Part shown: piece by piece, positions 7,875 through 16,505 of the stretch
How positions within the stretch are numbered: position 1 is the first letter of the stretch
How the letters are laid out: each line of letters opens with the position of its first letter
Assembly (NCBI GenBank): GCA_016213675.1
Contig: JACQZW010000049.1
Coordinates: 1 to 61,334 of the forward strand
Direction of reading: 5' to 3'
Length of the DNA stretch: 61,334 bases
From: Acidobacteriota bacterium
GTDB taxonomy: Bacteria; Acidobacteriota; Thermoanaerobaculia; Thermoanaerobaculales; Thermoanaerobaculaceae
Notes under the pieces: model-generated
Told to the model about the DNA's origin: nothing
What the model saw: the letters and a program-made list of their open reading frames with translations, nothing else
Database searches by the model: none
Translations under genes and position numbers: made by a program

Positions 7875-9380
7875 TCAGCGGTGGAGGACGAGGAAGCCTG
7901 GCGCGGCGCCCTCCCAGGCGCCGACCAGGCTCTTGCCGTCGCGCGAGATCGCGGCGCGCAGGAGCGCCCCCGGGCGTCCGGGCGTTCGCAGTGTCAGCGT
8001 GCAGCGGGCGCCGACCTCGCCGGTGACCGCCTCCTGGCGCTCGCCGGCCGCGGCCTCGCCCGTGGCCAGGTAGCCGGCCACCGTGCGCTCGCCGGTGCGC
8101 GCCAGGCCGAGCCGCGCCGGTCCGATTCCTGCGTCGTCGCCGCCGTCGCCTTCCCAGGTCCCGGCCGGCTCGCACGCCATCGGCTCGGCGAGCACGAACG
8201 CCTCGGTGCGGCGGACGAAGGAGAGGAGGTAGCCGTTGCAGTCCACGAGCCCGTCCAGCGCCGGCGCGTGGCTGCCGACGCGCCGGGTCGTGCCGAGCTG
8301 GGAGCCGTACGAGCGCACCGCCGCCAGCTTCGTCGCGCCCTCGCCCCGATACAGGTCGTCGCTCAGGCAGAGGCGGCGCTCGCGCCCGTACGGCGCGTCG
8401 TCCGGGAGCGCCGCCGGCGACTCCGGCCGCAGCCGGTAGGCGCGCAGCGCCGCGACGTAGCCCGGCTCTGCGCTTGCCCGCGTCTCGTCGGCGCACGGGC
8501 ACGCCAGGGCCTGCGGCGCCGGGTACCAGCAGTCGCAGTGCGGCGTCGCCTTCGGGGTGTGCGCGTGGATGACCGCGAACGCGAGCGGGAGCGGCTGCGC
8601 GAGAGAGTCGTTGAGGGTCTTGATGAAGTTGCCGAGGGCGGCGTGATCGCCGTGCCCGTCGAGCGGGTGGGTGGTGACGACGAGCGTCCCGGGCCGGGCG
8701 CCCGCGAGCAGGCCCGACAGGGTGTCGGCGAGGGTGCGGGCCGTCAGGGCGGTTTCCGGCCCTCCGGCGTAGCCGGCCGGGCAGGACTCGCAGTCCGGGC
8801 AGGCCGAGAAGTCCGAGCGCCTCAGCCGCGCGTCGAGCCGGCCGGTGCGCGAGTTGCGCCATGCCGCACCGAGGCCGGTGTCCGGGTAGCCGAGAAAGCG
8901 CGGCGGTTGCCGGCCCAGGATGGCCGCGGCGGCCGCGCTCTCACGGTGACGGACCTCGGCGAAGCTGTCGGTCTCGGCGGTGGCGAAGTTGGACAGCTCG
9001 GCCGCCGAGCAGGTGGCGCCGCGGACCGAGCCCGACTTCCAGAAACGGCAGGCGTCGCAATAGGCGTCGCCGTCGGTGGCGACGACCACGTCGACCGGCT
9101 TGCCGGCGCGCATGTACGCGGTGGTCAGACCGGCGAAGGCGATGGTCTCGTCGTCGGGGTGGGGCGCCAGCACCAGCAGCCCGGCGTAGGCGGTGAGCGC
9201 CTCGTTGTCGCACCACCCGTCGTCGGAACCCGGCGCCGCCGTCGCGCCAGCGGGCAGCTCGGCGTGACCGGCCTGGGCCTCGCAGGGCGCGCTGGTCAGG
9301 GCCAGGAGAGCGCCGGTGAACAGGATTCCGGCCGGGCCGGCCGCCGTGGAACGGGAGCGGGTCACGATCTGTGCGGTCAT
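7875..9380 (-). CDS. Secreted PIG-L family deacetylase with Cys-rich inserts
   Basis: The 501-residue protein carries a signal peptide (GILFTGALLALTSAPCEA) and a PIG-L/LmbE domain. The metal and catalytic motif is APHPDDE (His74, Asp76, Asp77) and the second histidine motif is THPLDGHGDH. Family members remove N-acetyl groups from GlcNAc-type substrates. Unusually, the domain is interrupted by Cys-rich loops (CDACRFW, CPDCESC, CDCWYP, CPCADE) that could bind metal or form disulfides. About 120 C-terminal residues form an extra beta-rich domain. The start overlaps the upstream stop by ATGA. As last gene of the GH2 operon it may deacetylate chito-oligosaccharides before the exo-glucosaminidase acts, which is inference. 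Confidence 0.8.
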   Translation of the reverse strand: MTAQIVTRSRSTAAGPAGILFTGALLALTSAPCEAQAGHAELPAGATAAPGSDDGWCDNEALTAYAGLLVLAPHPDDETIAFAGLTTAYMRAGKPVDVVVATDGDAYCDACRFWKSGSVRGATCSAAELSNFATAETDSFAEVRHRESAAAAAILGRQPPRFLGYPDTGLGAAWRNSRTGRLDARLRRSDFSACPDCESCPAGYAGGPETALTARTLADTLSGLLAGARPGTLVVTTHPLDGHGDHAALGNFIKTLNDSLAQPLPLAFAVIHAHTPKATPHCDCWYPAPQALACPCADETRASAEPGYVAALRAYRLRPESPAALPDDAPYGRERRLCLSDDLYRGEGATKLAAVRSYGSQLGTTRRVGSHAPALDGLVDCNGYLLSFVRRTEAFVLAEPMACEPAGTWEGDGGDDAGIGPARLGLARTGERTVAGYLATGEAAAGERQEAVTGEVGARCTLTLRTPGRPGALLRAAISRDGKSLVGAWEGAAPGFLVLHR

Positions 9381-11344
9381 GGCGTCTTCACCTCCGTGGT
9401 GCTCCCCCCGGGGCCGAGCGGCCGGGGCGGTCCGGCTCGTCGCGCCTCCGCGGCGCCCGCGAACACGCGGCGGACGACCTCCGCCTTGGCCGGCTCGGCC
9501 GCCAGGTACTCCCACTTCCACAGCACGGCACCGGCCGACGGCGCCCGCAGGGCGGCGCGCAGGCAGGCCTCGAGCTCCTCGGGGCCGAGCGTGTCCCCGG
9601 TGCGGTAGCGCACCGCGACCTGCACCGACGGCAGGACCGGGCATCGGCAGGCCGCGGCGACGTCCTCGACCACCGAGGCGATCCACTCCGGCGGCCGGTA
9701 GAGCATGAACGAGTAGGTCATGGGCGCCAGGACGTCGGCGATCCCGCCGAGGGCGTCGCGGTCCTGGGCGGCGATGCGGCCGATCGCGCCGGCGAAGTCG
9801 TCGCCGCGCCAGGGCACGACGTGGACGGCGATGCGGATGCTCGGCCGGACGGCCCGCACGGCCTGGATGATCTCCCACGCCAGGGAGGTGATGGTCTCCC
9901 GCTTGAAGCGCGCCCACTCGGCCGGCGCCCGGGCGCGGATCCACGCCGCCGCGGCGATCGGGTCGTCGAGCGGCAGGCCGGCGGCGCCCGGGGTGGTCGC
10001 GGCGAAGCGGCGGAGGCAGCGCGGGCAGTAACAGGTGTCGGGCAACGCGGACGGGTCGGCGTCGGGGCGGACCATCTCCCAGTACACGTGGTGGCGGACG
10101 AAGTCGAGCGCGAGTCCGGCCGGGCGAAGCCGGCCGACGAGCTCGCGGGCCTCCTCGACCCGCTTCCTGCGCAGTCCCTCGTCGCTCGGGCAGGCATGCT
10201 GCACCCAGTCGTCGCGTGCCGGCCGGCCGTCGGCGGTGATCGCGTACAGGCCCGCCTCGGCGTCGAGCTCGGCGGGCGCGTAGAGCACCGGGAAGATCAC
10301 GAACAGCGGCATGCCGGCCCGCGCCAGCGCGGCGCGGAAGTCGTCGCGACGGGCGAGCTCCGCCCCGACGAAGGCGGTGTTGATGCCGAGCTCGCGCCAG
10401 CGCGCCACGAGCTGCTCGGGATCGCCCTCGTGCTCGTAGACCTTGACTCCGAGGACCGGCGGCGGGGCGAGTGCGCCCGCCGGGGGAAACACCTCGTTGA
10501 CGGTGAAGTCGACCCAGTAGAGCCCCTCGGCGTTCGGCACGGCGGCGAGGATCGCCTCGCCGATGCGCCGGGGCGGGTCGTCGAGGCGCGACCACCAGGG
10601 CCGGTCGGAGACGTAGCCGAACTGGAAGGCCACCGGCGCGGGAGCGAAGGCCCGTCCCCAGGCGGCGAACTCCGCGACCATGGCGTCGAGCGACGGGAGG
10701 ATCTGGCTGTCGTCGATGAACAGCACTCCGTCGCGGACTCCCGGCGGCAGCTTGCCCGGCTCCCAGTGCTTGAGGAAGAGGCGGTACGCGGGACGGTGGG
10801 CGCGGATCGCCGCGAGCCAGGCGCGCGCCTCGGCGTCGGTGACGGCCTGCCCCTCGGGATGGGTCGTCGAGCGATACCACTCGACGTCGATGCCGACGCC
10901 GACCACGCTCGGGTGATGGCGGTAGCGCTCGAGCACGAGGTCGATGAGTGCCTCGACGCTCGCCATTGCCGGCTCGACCTGGAGCCAGACGCGGAAGCCC
11001 TGCGCGTCGAAGAGGTCGAGCGCCGCCTCGTTGCGGTCCTCGGCCTCGCCGCGGATGAGCGGCCCACCGCCCTCGACCGGGAACGACAGCCGGCACCCCT
11101 CGCCGTCGAGCCGGCCGACGATCCAGATCGTCTCGGGCACCGCGCCGGGGAAACGCGCGGCCATCTCGCGGCCGACGCGCGCCCAGTACCCCGGGCCGGG
11201 GTCCTGCTTCGGCCCGTAGAGCGAGTAGCGGAACCCGGCGCCGACCGGCCGTCCGGCGGTCGTCGACTGCCGCAGCGCCGTCGGGGCGCAGGCGGCCGCC
11301 AGGCCGAGCAGGCCGGTCGCCGCGAACGCGAGCCACGGTCGCAT
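9377..11344 (-). CDS. Lipoprotein with two TIM-barrel-like glycosidase-type domains
   Basis: The 655-residue protein has a lipobox (LAAAC, Cys19). The first half looks like a TIM barrel: ETIWIVGRL, GFRVWLQVEPAMAS, GVGIDVEWYRS, LFLKHWEPG, AFQFGYVSDRP. The second half resembles the putative glycosyl-hydrolase-like GHL families: MPLFVIFPVLYAP, PAGLALDFVRHHVYWE, CYCPRCLRRFA, IAVHVVPWRGDD, VLAPMTYSFML. The GIDVEWY acid pair could be catalytic. I cannot assign a CAZy family. The gene lies ten bases after the ROK kinase gene and overlaps the PIG-L gene, so it belongs to the GH2 operon and probably acts on a glycan at the cell surface. Confidence 0.65.
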   Translation of the reverse strand: MRPWLAFAATGLLGLAAACAPTALRQSTTAGRPVGAGFRYSLYGPKQDPGPGYWARVGREMAARFPGAVPETIWIVGRLDGEGCRLSFPVEGGGPLIRGEAEDRNEAALDLFDAQGFRVWLQVEPAMASVEALIDLVLERYRHHPSVVGVGIDVEWYRSTTHPEGQAVTDAEARAWLAAIRAHRPAYRLFLKHWEPGKLPPGVRDGVLFIDDSQILPSLDAMVAEFAAWGRAFAPAPVAFQFGYVSDRPWWSRLDDPPRRIGEAILAAVPNAEGLYWVDFTVNEVFPPAGALAPPPVLGVKVYEHEGDPEQLVARWRELGINTAFVGAELARRDDFRAALARAGMPLFVIFPVLYAPAELDAEAGLYAITADGRPARDDWVQHACPSDEGLRRKRVEEARELVGRLRPAGLALDFVRHHVYWEMVRPDADPSALPDTCYCPRCLRRFAATTPGAAGLPLDDPIAAAAWIRARAPAEWARFKRETITSLAWEIIQAVRAVRPSIRIAVHVVPWRGDDFAGAIGRIAAQDRDALGGIADVLAPMTYSFMLYRPPEWIASVVEDVAAACRCPVLPSVQVAVRYRTGDTLGPEELEACLRAALRAPSAGAVLWKWEYLAAEPAKAEVVRRVFAGAAEARRAGPPRPLGPGGSTTEVKTP

Positions 11345-11354
11345 GTCCCCTCCC

Positions 11355-12212
11355 TCAGCGGCGGCCGGTGGCGTCGAGGTAGAGCGCCGCCGCACCGAGG
11401 ACCGCCGCGTCCTTCATCTCGCTGGGCTCGATCACCATCGAGCCGGTGACGTGCGAGTAACCGAACGCCTCCAACCGCGCGCGCATCGCGGGCGCGAACA
11501 GGTCGAAGCAGCCGCTGACCGATCCGCCGAGGATGACGGCCTCCGGGTCGAGCGCACAGGCGACCAGCATCATGACCGCCGCGACCTCGCGCCCGAAGCG
11601 CGCGAAGCCCTCGACCGCCGCGTCCTCGCCCCGGCGCGCCCGCGCCTCCAGGACCTCGCCGGCGACGCCGTACTCGCGCAGGAAGAAGCGCCCCGAGCAG
11701 TAGTCCTCGATCGTCCCGTCGCGGTACGGGATCGACCCGAGCTCGCCGGCACCGCAGTTGCGGCCCGAGTGGAGGCGGCCGTCGATGATCAGGCCTGCGC
11801 CCAGCCCGGTCCCGAGCGTCATGCCGACCAGGTCGCGGAAACCCCGTCCGCGGCCGAAGCGGTGTTCCCCGACGGCGAAGGCGTTGGCGTCGTTGTTCAC
11901 GTAGGTGGGCAGGCCGAAGCGTTGCTCGAGGATCGCCCTGAGCGGGACCCGGCGCCAGGCGGGGATGTTCTCCACCTCGAGCACGACGCCGGTGGCGAGC
12001 TCGACGACGCTGGGCACGCCGACGCCGATGCCGATCGCCGACTCGTCCGAGACTGCCGCGATGGCGGCGAAGATCTCGGCCAGCACGGCGTCCTCGCTGC
12101 CACCCGGGGGGATCCGCCTGCTCTCGAGGCGCCTCACCGCGCCGCTGGAGACCGCGCCCGCGGTCACCTTGGTCCCGCCGAGATCGACCCCAACGACGCA
12201 GGACGCGCCCAT
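11355..12212 (-). CDS. ROK-family sugar kinase
   Basis: The 285-residue protein has the ROK phosphate-binding motif GVDLGGTKVTAG (8-19), the catalytic region NNDANAFAVGEH (Asp108) and GTGLGAGLI. The classical zinc-binding CxCGxxGCxE motif is absent; instead it has GAGELGSIPYRDG followed by DYCSG, a form found in some other ROK kinases. There is no DNA-binding domain, so it is a kinase, not a repressor. It lies eight bases after the permease gene in the GH2 operon. Glucosamine, glucose or mannose released by the neighbouring enzymes are the candidate substrates, with glucosamine favoured by context only. Confidence 0.85.
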   Translation of the reverse strand: MGASCVVGVDLGGTKVTAGAVSSGAVRRLESRRIPPGGSEDAVLAEIFAAIAAVSDESAIGIGVGVPSVVELATGVVLEVENIPAWRRVPLRAILEQRFGLPTYVNNDANAFAVGEHRFGRGRGFRDLVGMTLGTGLGAGLIIDGRLHSGRNCGAGELGSIPYRDGTIEDYCSGRFFLREYGVAGEVLEARARRGEDAAVEGFARFGREVAAVMMLVACALDPEAVILGGSVSGCFDLFAPAMRARLEAFGYSHVTGSMVIEPSEMKDAAVLGAAALYLDATGRR

Positions 12213-12220
12213 CGTCCGCC

Positions 12221-13552
12221 TCACGGCTGCGCGCTGCCGAAACGCGAGGTGAGCCGCTCGATCAGCTCCCGCGGGCTGACCCTGGCGTTGTCGACCAGCG
12301 GCCTCGCCCACAGGCCGATCGAGAAGATGTAACCCAGGGTGATGAAGAGGAGGCACATCGCGGCGCGCAGCCCGACCAGGTCGCCGAGCCAGCCGACCAG
12401 CCAGGGCACGACCGCCCCGCCCACGATCCCGGTGCACAGGATGCCGGAGAACGAGCCGTGGTGGAGCGCGACCGAGTTGAGAGCGAGGGAGAACACCACC
12501 GACCACATCACGGACAGGAAGAAGCCCATCAGCATGAAGGCCACGAAGGAGACCCGGGCAGGGCCGGCGAGCGCGACGGCGAGCCCGACGATCGCCGCGG
12601 TCGCGAAGCCGACGAGCACCCGGCGGGCGTCGAAGAGCTTGAGCAGCAGCAGGCCGAGCAGGCAGCCGGCGGTCATGAGGCCCCAGAAGTAGGCGACGGC
12701 CCGCGCGCCCTCGACCTGCGGATCGAGACCGTGCGTGGTTTCGAGGAAGCGCGACATCCAGTTGGCCAGCCCCTGCTCGGTCCCGACGTAGGCGAAGATG
12801 CCGAAGAAGAAGAGCCACACGAAGCGGTTGCCGAGCAGCTCGCGATACGACGAGGCGCCCCCGGTACGCTCCTCGGGGGTGAGCTCGACACGCGGCAGGC
12901 GCACCGCGGCGAGCACCACGACCATCACGAGGGTGACGACGGCGAAGACCCAGTAGAGCGAGACCCAGGGCAACTCCTGCGGAACGACCCGTTCGAGAAC
13001 GGCGAGCGGGGCCGCGACGTCCTTGTCGGCGGAGTGGAGGCGCGTGACCAGGTACGAGTAGACCAGCGGGCTGCCGAAGGAGGCCGACCCGAAGACGAGC
13101 TGTGCCATGACCGAGAAGAACGCGAAGTGCTCCTCACCGCCCGCGACGCGGAGCAGCGGGTTGATCGCGACCTGCAGCATGGTCATGCCGATGCCGATGA
13201 GGAAGAGCGAGCTCAGGGCGACCGCGAAGCTCGGGAACGACGCGAAGAGGAGGGAGCCGACGAATGCGAGCACCCACGCCGCGACCAGGATCGGCTTCTG
13301 CCCGAATCGCTCGAGGAGGAGTCCCGCAGGAATCGACATCACGCCGTAGGCGACGAAGAACGCGAACGGGAGGAAGCCGGCGAGCGTCAGCGACAACGAG
13401 AAGCTCTTGATGATGTCCGGCACGAGCGGGCCCAGGATGTTGGTCACGAACGAGATCACGAAGAAGATCCCGAAGACCAGGAGGACGAGCGGCATGCTGC
13501 GGCCGCGCGGCGCGAGCCTGCCGGCCACCGGCGACGCCACCTCACTTGACAT
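12221..13552 (-). CDS. MFS sugar permease, FucP/FHS type
   Basis: The 443-residue protein has about twelve hydrophobic helices. It carries the FHS-family pattern near the second helix (GFLPFAFFVAYGVMSIPAGLLLERFGQKP), the mid-loop PEERTGGAS and GTEQGLANWMSRFL in helix 7. FHS members are proton-coupled importers of fucose, glucose, galactose or other hexoses. I prefer the ATG at 13552, preceded by GGAGGTGCCC, over the GTG six bases upstream. The start overlaps the end of the GH2 gene by 11 bases. It should import the monosaccharide released by the GH2 enzyme. Confidence 0.88.
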   Translation of the reverse strand: MSSEVASPVAGRLAPRGRSMPLVLLVFGIFFVISFVTNILGPLVPDIIKSFSLSLTLAGFLPFAFFVAYGVMSIPAGLLLERFGQKPILVAAWVLAFVGSLLFASFPSFAVALSSLFLIGIGMTMLQVAINPLLRVAGGEEHFAFFSVMAQLVFGSASFGSPLVYSYLVTRLHSADKDVAAPLAVLERVVPQELPWVSLYWVFAVVTLVMVVVLAAVRLPRVELTPEERTGGASSYRELLGNRFVWLFFFGIFAYVGTEQGLANWMSRFLETTHGLDPQVEGARAVAYFWGLMTAGCLLGLLLLKLFDARRVLVGFATAAIVGLAVALAGPARVSFVAFMLMGFFLSVMWSVVFSLALNSVALHHGSFSGILCTGIVGGAVVPWLVGWLGDLVGLRAAMCLLFITLGYIFSIGLWARPLVDNARVSPRELIERLTSRFGSAQP

Positions 13553-16202
13553 GGGCACCTCCAGCCGCGACCGTTCCCGCCGGCTCGGGGGCGAGCACGA
13601 CCGAGGTCACTGGCACGTTCCAGCCAGACAGCTCGAGCTTCGCCGGAGATTGCCCACCCGCGAGCGGCAGCCGGGCGACGAGCTCGCGCGCCTCGCCAGG
13701 CAGCAGCGAGACGTAGTTGTCGTCCCACAGGACCGGGACGATGGTGTTCCCTGCGGCGTCGAGCGCGCGGAGCTCGACGAAGAACGCAATCGCGCTCGTC
13801 GGGTTGGCGAGCCGCACGCGGACCCCGGCGGCCGAACTCCCGGTTGCGCTCGCCTCGACCGCGAGCCTCGCCTCCGGGAGCCGGGCGAGGGCGGTGAGGT
13901 CGGCGTGGCGCTTCACGGGCGTGACGTACCATAGGCTCTCCGCGGGGTCGAGGACGTCGCCCTCCTGGGGGAGCCAGTAGAAGTTGCGCGCCAGCTCGCG
14001 CCCGCCGGGGTCGGTCAGACGGAGGTCGAGGAACCACACCGGGGTCCCGGGGACCCGCCCGGCCAGCGAGACGACCGATCGCGAGCTCCCACCCGGCACC
14101 TCGATGGGGTGCCGCGCCGAGAAGATCTCGCGCGCGTCGAGGTCGAACGCCCGGACCGTGGCGACGGCGCGCAGGGGCTCGCGGGTGTCGTTGTGCGCCC
14201 AGACTCCACCGTCGGCGTAGTTGTACGCGAGGGCCTGCGGCCGGCAGGCGGCGCGCGCGCCGTAGAACGCCCCGGTCGGCACGAGGTAGGCGTCGTAGAG
14301 CTGCCACCAGAAGTCCGGCCAGGCGGAGTTCAGCATCCACTGGATCACGCCGGTCGCGTTCGGCCGGTTGATCGCGAACGCTTCCAGCATCGGCCGCATC
14401 GCCTCGTAGTTGGCGACCTGGGACTTCCGCAGGTACTCCTCGACCGACGACGACGGACCGTAGCGCGAATCGAGCGCCCGGTTGTAGCGCTCGAGGGTGT
14501 TGAACTCCCCACGCCCGCAGTGGTACTCCCACACCGCGTCGACCGGCCAGAGGTGATCGGGCGGGATCATCCGGCGGACGCTCTCGAGCGGCGGCGGCTG
14601 CGGCCCGGGCCCGGTCTCGGTGTTGAAGCCGTACGCTCCGCCGCGCTCGCGGTCGGCGAACCAGTAGACCGGCGGGACCCAGTCGTACGGTCCCTTCATC
14701 TTCACGCCGGACGGGCCGCTCACCTCGCTGTCGAGCCAGGCGCAGGAGACCAGCGCGGGCCGGGTTGGATCGTCGTTGGCCAACATCGCCCGGTAGCTGC
14801 GCTCGAGGTCGGGATGCGGGAGCAGGTCGGAGGCCAGCACCCAGGTGACGATGCTCGGGTGGTTGCGCAGGTAACGGACCTGGTCGCCGAGCGAGCGCGT
14901 GACCAGGGCGATCTCGTCGGGCTTGGTGACGCCGCCGTAGCGCTCGTCGACCGGCTTGCCGAGGTAGTTCTCCCACTCCCACTGGCAGCTCCACCCGGCC
15001 ATCAGCAGGATCCCCTCGCGGTCTGCGAGGTCGTATAGCTCGTGGCCCGATCCCCAGAAGCCCTCGAGGCGGATCGTATTGAGCCCCATGTGTTTGACGT
15101 ACGCGATCTGGGCCTTGAGGCGGTCGCGGGTGTCGGCCAGCAGGAGGTCGTCGACCCATCCCCCGCCGCGGATCAGGATCGGCACGCCGTTGACCGTGTA
15201 GCCGCGGTGGCCCTGCTCGTTGAGGTAGGTCGCCACCTCGCGAATCCCGAAGTCGGTCTCGAAGACGTCGCTCGTCCTCCCGCCGACGCTCGCCTCGAGC
15301 CGCAGCCGGTAGAGGTCGGGGGTGCCGAGGGTGTAGGGCCACCACAGACGCGGCGACGCCAACCTGAGCGCCGGGACGCGCTCGGGGGAGAAGACCACCT
15401 CGCGCGATTCTCCAGCGGCGAGCTCGAAATCGGTTGAGAAGCGGATGTCGCCGATCGCTCCGGTAACCGTGGCCGTCGCCGGCCGGGCGCTCCGGTTGGC
15501 GAGGCGTGCCTGGACGCGGAGCTCGGCCGAGGCGAGCGTCTCGGTGTCCACGTCGGTCGAGACGAAGACGTCGCCGAGCGCGACGTCGCCGGTGAGCCGG
15601 AGGTGGACCGGGCGCCAAATCCCCATGTTGCGGTCGGGCGGTCGCGGGTTCCAGTCGACGAAGCCGATGGTGTAGTCGCCCGGCTGCGGCGGGTGGACCT
15701 CGAGCGCGAGGGCGTTGCGACCGGCGACCAGCATGCCGGTCAGGTCGAGCCGGTGAACCCGGAATGCCCCCTTCACCTCGTTCCGACCCGCCAGGAGAAC
15801 GCCGTTGAGCCAGACCTCGGCGCTGTAGTTCACACCGTCGAGGATGAGCAACCCGGCACGACCGGCCTCCTCGCGCGTCAGCTCGAACTCGGTCCGATAC
15901 CACCACGGTCCCTGGTACGGTTCTGTCGGGACCTTGTCCAGGTTGGTTCCGACGTAGAGATCCGGGAACCGCCCCTGTTCTGCCTCGGCGGCCATCACCG
16001 TCGTCGGCACCCGCGCCGGCAGCCACCCGGCCGCCTCGAAGCCGGCCCGTGAAACCGCGTCGCCCCGGCAGTTGCACGTCGCGGCGGCACGAAGGAACCA
16101 CCCCTCCGCCAGCGCGCGCGAGGTCGGCGCCTTCACACCCGTTCCGCAGGCCGCCGAAAGCACGAGGCTACCGCCCAAGACCACCACTGCGGTCGTCCGC
16201 AT
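13542..16202 (-). CDS. GH2 exo-beta-D-glucosaminidase-like lipoprotein
   Basis: The 886-residue protein has the full GH2 layout: sugar-binding jelly roll (PYQGPWWYRTEFEL, WLNGVLLAG), two immunoglobulin-like domains flanking a TIM barrel (NGVPILIRGGGWVDDLLLADT), and a C-terminal domain. The usual Asn-Glu acid/base is replaced by Ser-Asp (VLASDLLP, Asp459), and the nucleophile is Glu529 in GFNTETGPGP. This Ser-Asp signature is characteristic of the CsxA exo-glucosaminidase subgroup, not of beta-mannosidases or beta-galactosidases. The ATG at 16202 (GAGAGG upstream) gives a signal peptide with lipobox-like LSAAC. It heads a five-gene operon and has a LacI-type operator 54 bp upstream. Confidence 0.82.
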   Translation of the reverse strand: MRTTAVVVLGGSLVLSAACGTGVKAPTSRALAEGWFLRAAATCNCRGDAVSRAGFEAAGWLPARVPTTVMAAEAEQGRFPDLYVGTNLDKVPTEPYQGPWWYRTEFELTREEAGRAGLLILDGVNYSAEVWLNGVLLAGRNEVKGAFRVHRLDLTGMLVAGRNALALEVHPPQPGDYTIGFVDWNPRPPDRNMGIWRPVHLRLTGDVALGDVFVSTDVDTETLASAELRVQARLANRSARPATATVTGAIGDIRFSTDFELAAGESREVVFSPERVPALRLASPRLWWPYTLGTPDLYRLRLEASVGGRTSDVFETDFGIREVATYLNEQGHRGYTVNGVPILIRGGGWVDDLLLADTRDRLKAQIAYVKHMGLNTIRLEGFWGSGHELYDLADREGILLMAGWSCQWEWENYLGKPVDERYGGVTKPDEIALVTRSLGDQVRYLRNHPSIVTWVLASDLLPHPDLERSYRAMLANDDPTRPALVSCAWLDSEVSGPSGVKMKGPYDWVPPVYWFADRERGGAYGFNTETGPGPQPPPLESVRRMIPPDHLWPVDAVWEYHCGRGEFNTLERYNRALDSRYGPSSSVEEYLRKSQVANYEAMRPMLEAFAINRPNATGVIQWMLNSAWPDFWWQLYDAYLVPTGAFYGARAACRPQALAYNYADGGVWAHNDTREPLRAVATVRAFDLDAREIFSARHPIEVPGGSSRSVVSLAGRVPGTPVWFLDLRLTDPGGRELARNFYWLPQEGDVLDPAESLWYVTPVKRHADLTALARLPEARLAVEASATGSSAAGVRVRLANPTSAIAFFVELRALDAAGNTIVPVLWDDNYVSLLPGEARELVARLPLAGGQSPAKLELSGWNVPVTSVVLAPEPAGTVAAGGAHVK

Positions 16203-16255
16203 CGCGTCCTCTCCGTTCCTGGCCGCGTGGCCCGCACCTCTCTCGAGACGATCTA

Positions 16256-16269
16256 TGATAGCGCTGTCA
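16256..16269. promoter_or_regulatory. LacI-type operator 1 (GH2 / epimerase intergenic)
   Basis: TGATAGCGCTGTCA is a near-perfect palindrome with the central CG typical of LacI-family sites. It lies between the divergent GH2 operon (54 bp from its start) and the epimerase operon. On the minus strand it contains TTGACA, so it overlaps the likely GH2 promoter core. The same 14 bp recur exactly at 47778-47791. Confidence 0.75.
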
Positions 16270-16313
16270 AACGCGTTGTGGCACGCCGCCAGGGTCGGGA
16301 GGGAGCTCCAGCG

Positions 16314-16505
16314 ATGAGTCTGGTCCACCGGAGTCCGGCATTCGACGTCGCCCGCCGTCGCGGGTGGCGCAAGGCACCCGCACCCGGCATCGACCTGACC
16401 GCCCTCGCGCTCGTCCCGGCGACCGCCACCGGGTCGCGCGGAACGAGCCCGGCCCCGGCCTTGGATCGGGGTGCGTCGGGCCTCGACACCAGGAGGGAGC
16501 GATGA
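16314..16505 (+). CDS. Possible small leader ORF coupled to the epimerase gene
   Basis: A 63-codon frame opens at an ATG preceded by GGGAGGGAG and ends in TGA that overlaps the epimerase ATG (ATGA). Third codon positions are about 85% G or C, as expected for real genes here. The product is basic, rich in Pro, Ala and Arg, and matches nothing I recognise. It may be a genuine small protein, a translational coupler or chance in GC-rich DNA; conservation of the frame is what would decide. Confidence 0.35.
   Translation: MSLVHRSPAFDVARRRGWRKAPAPGIDLTALALVPATATGSRGTSPAPALDRGASGLDTRRER

Noticed and set aside
7848..9608. 586-codon plus-strand frame, and similar long frames opposite other genes
   Set aside because: They mirror the PIG-L and lipoprotein genes and show antisense composition without domains.
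16203..16328. N-terminal extension of the GH2 protein to 928 residues
   Set aside because: It would read through the operator. The ATG at 16202 has a ribosome site and leads directly into a signal peptide.
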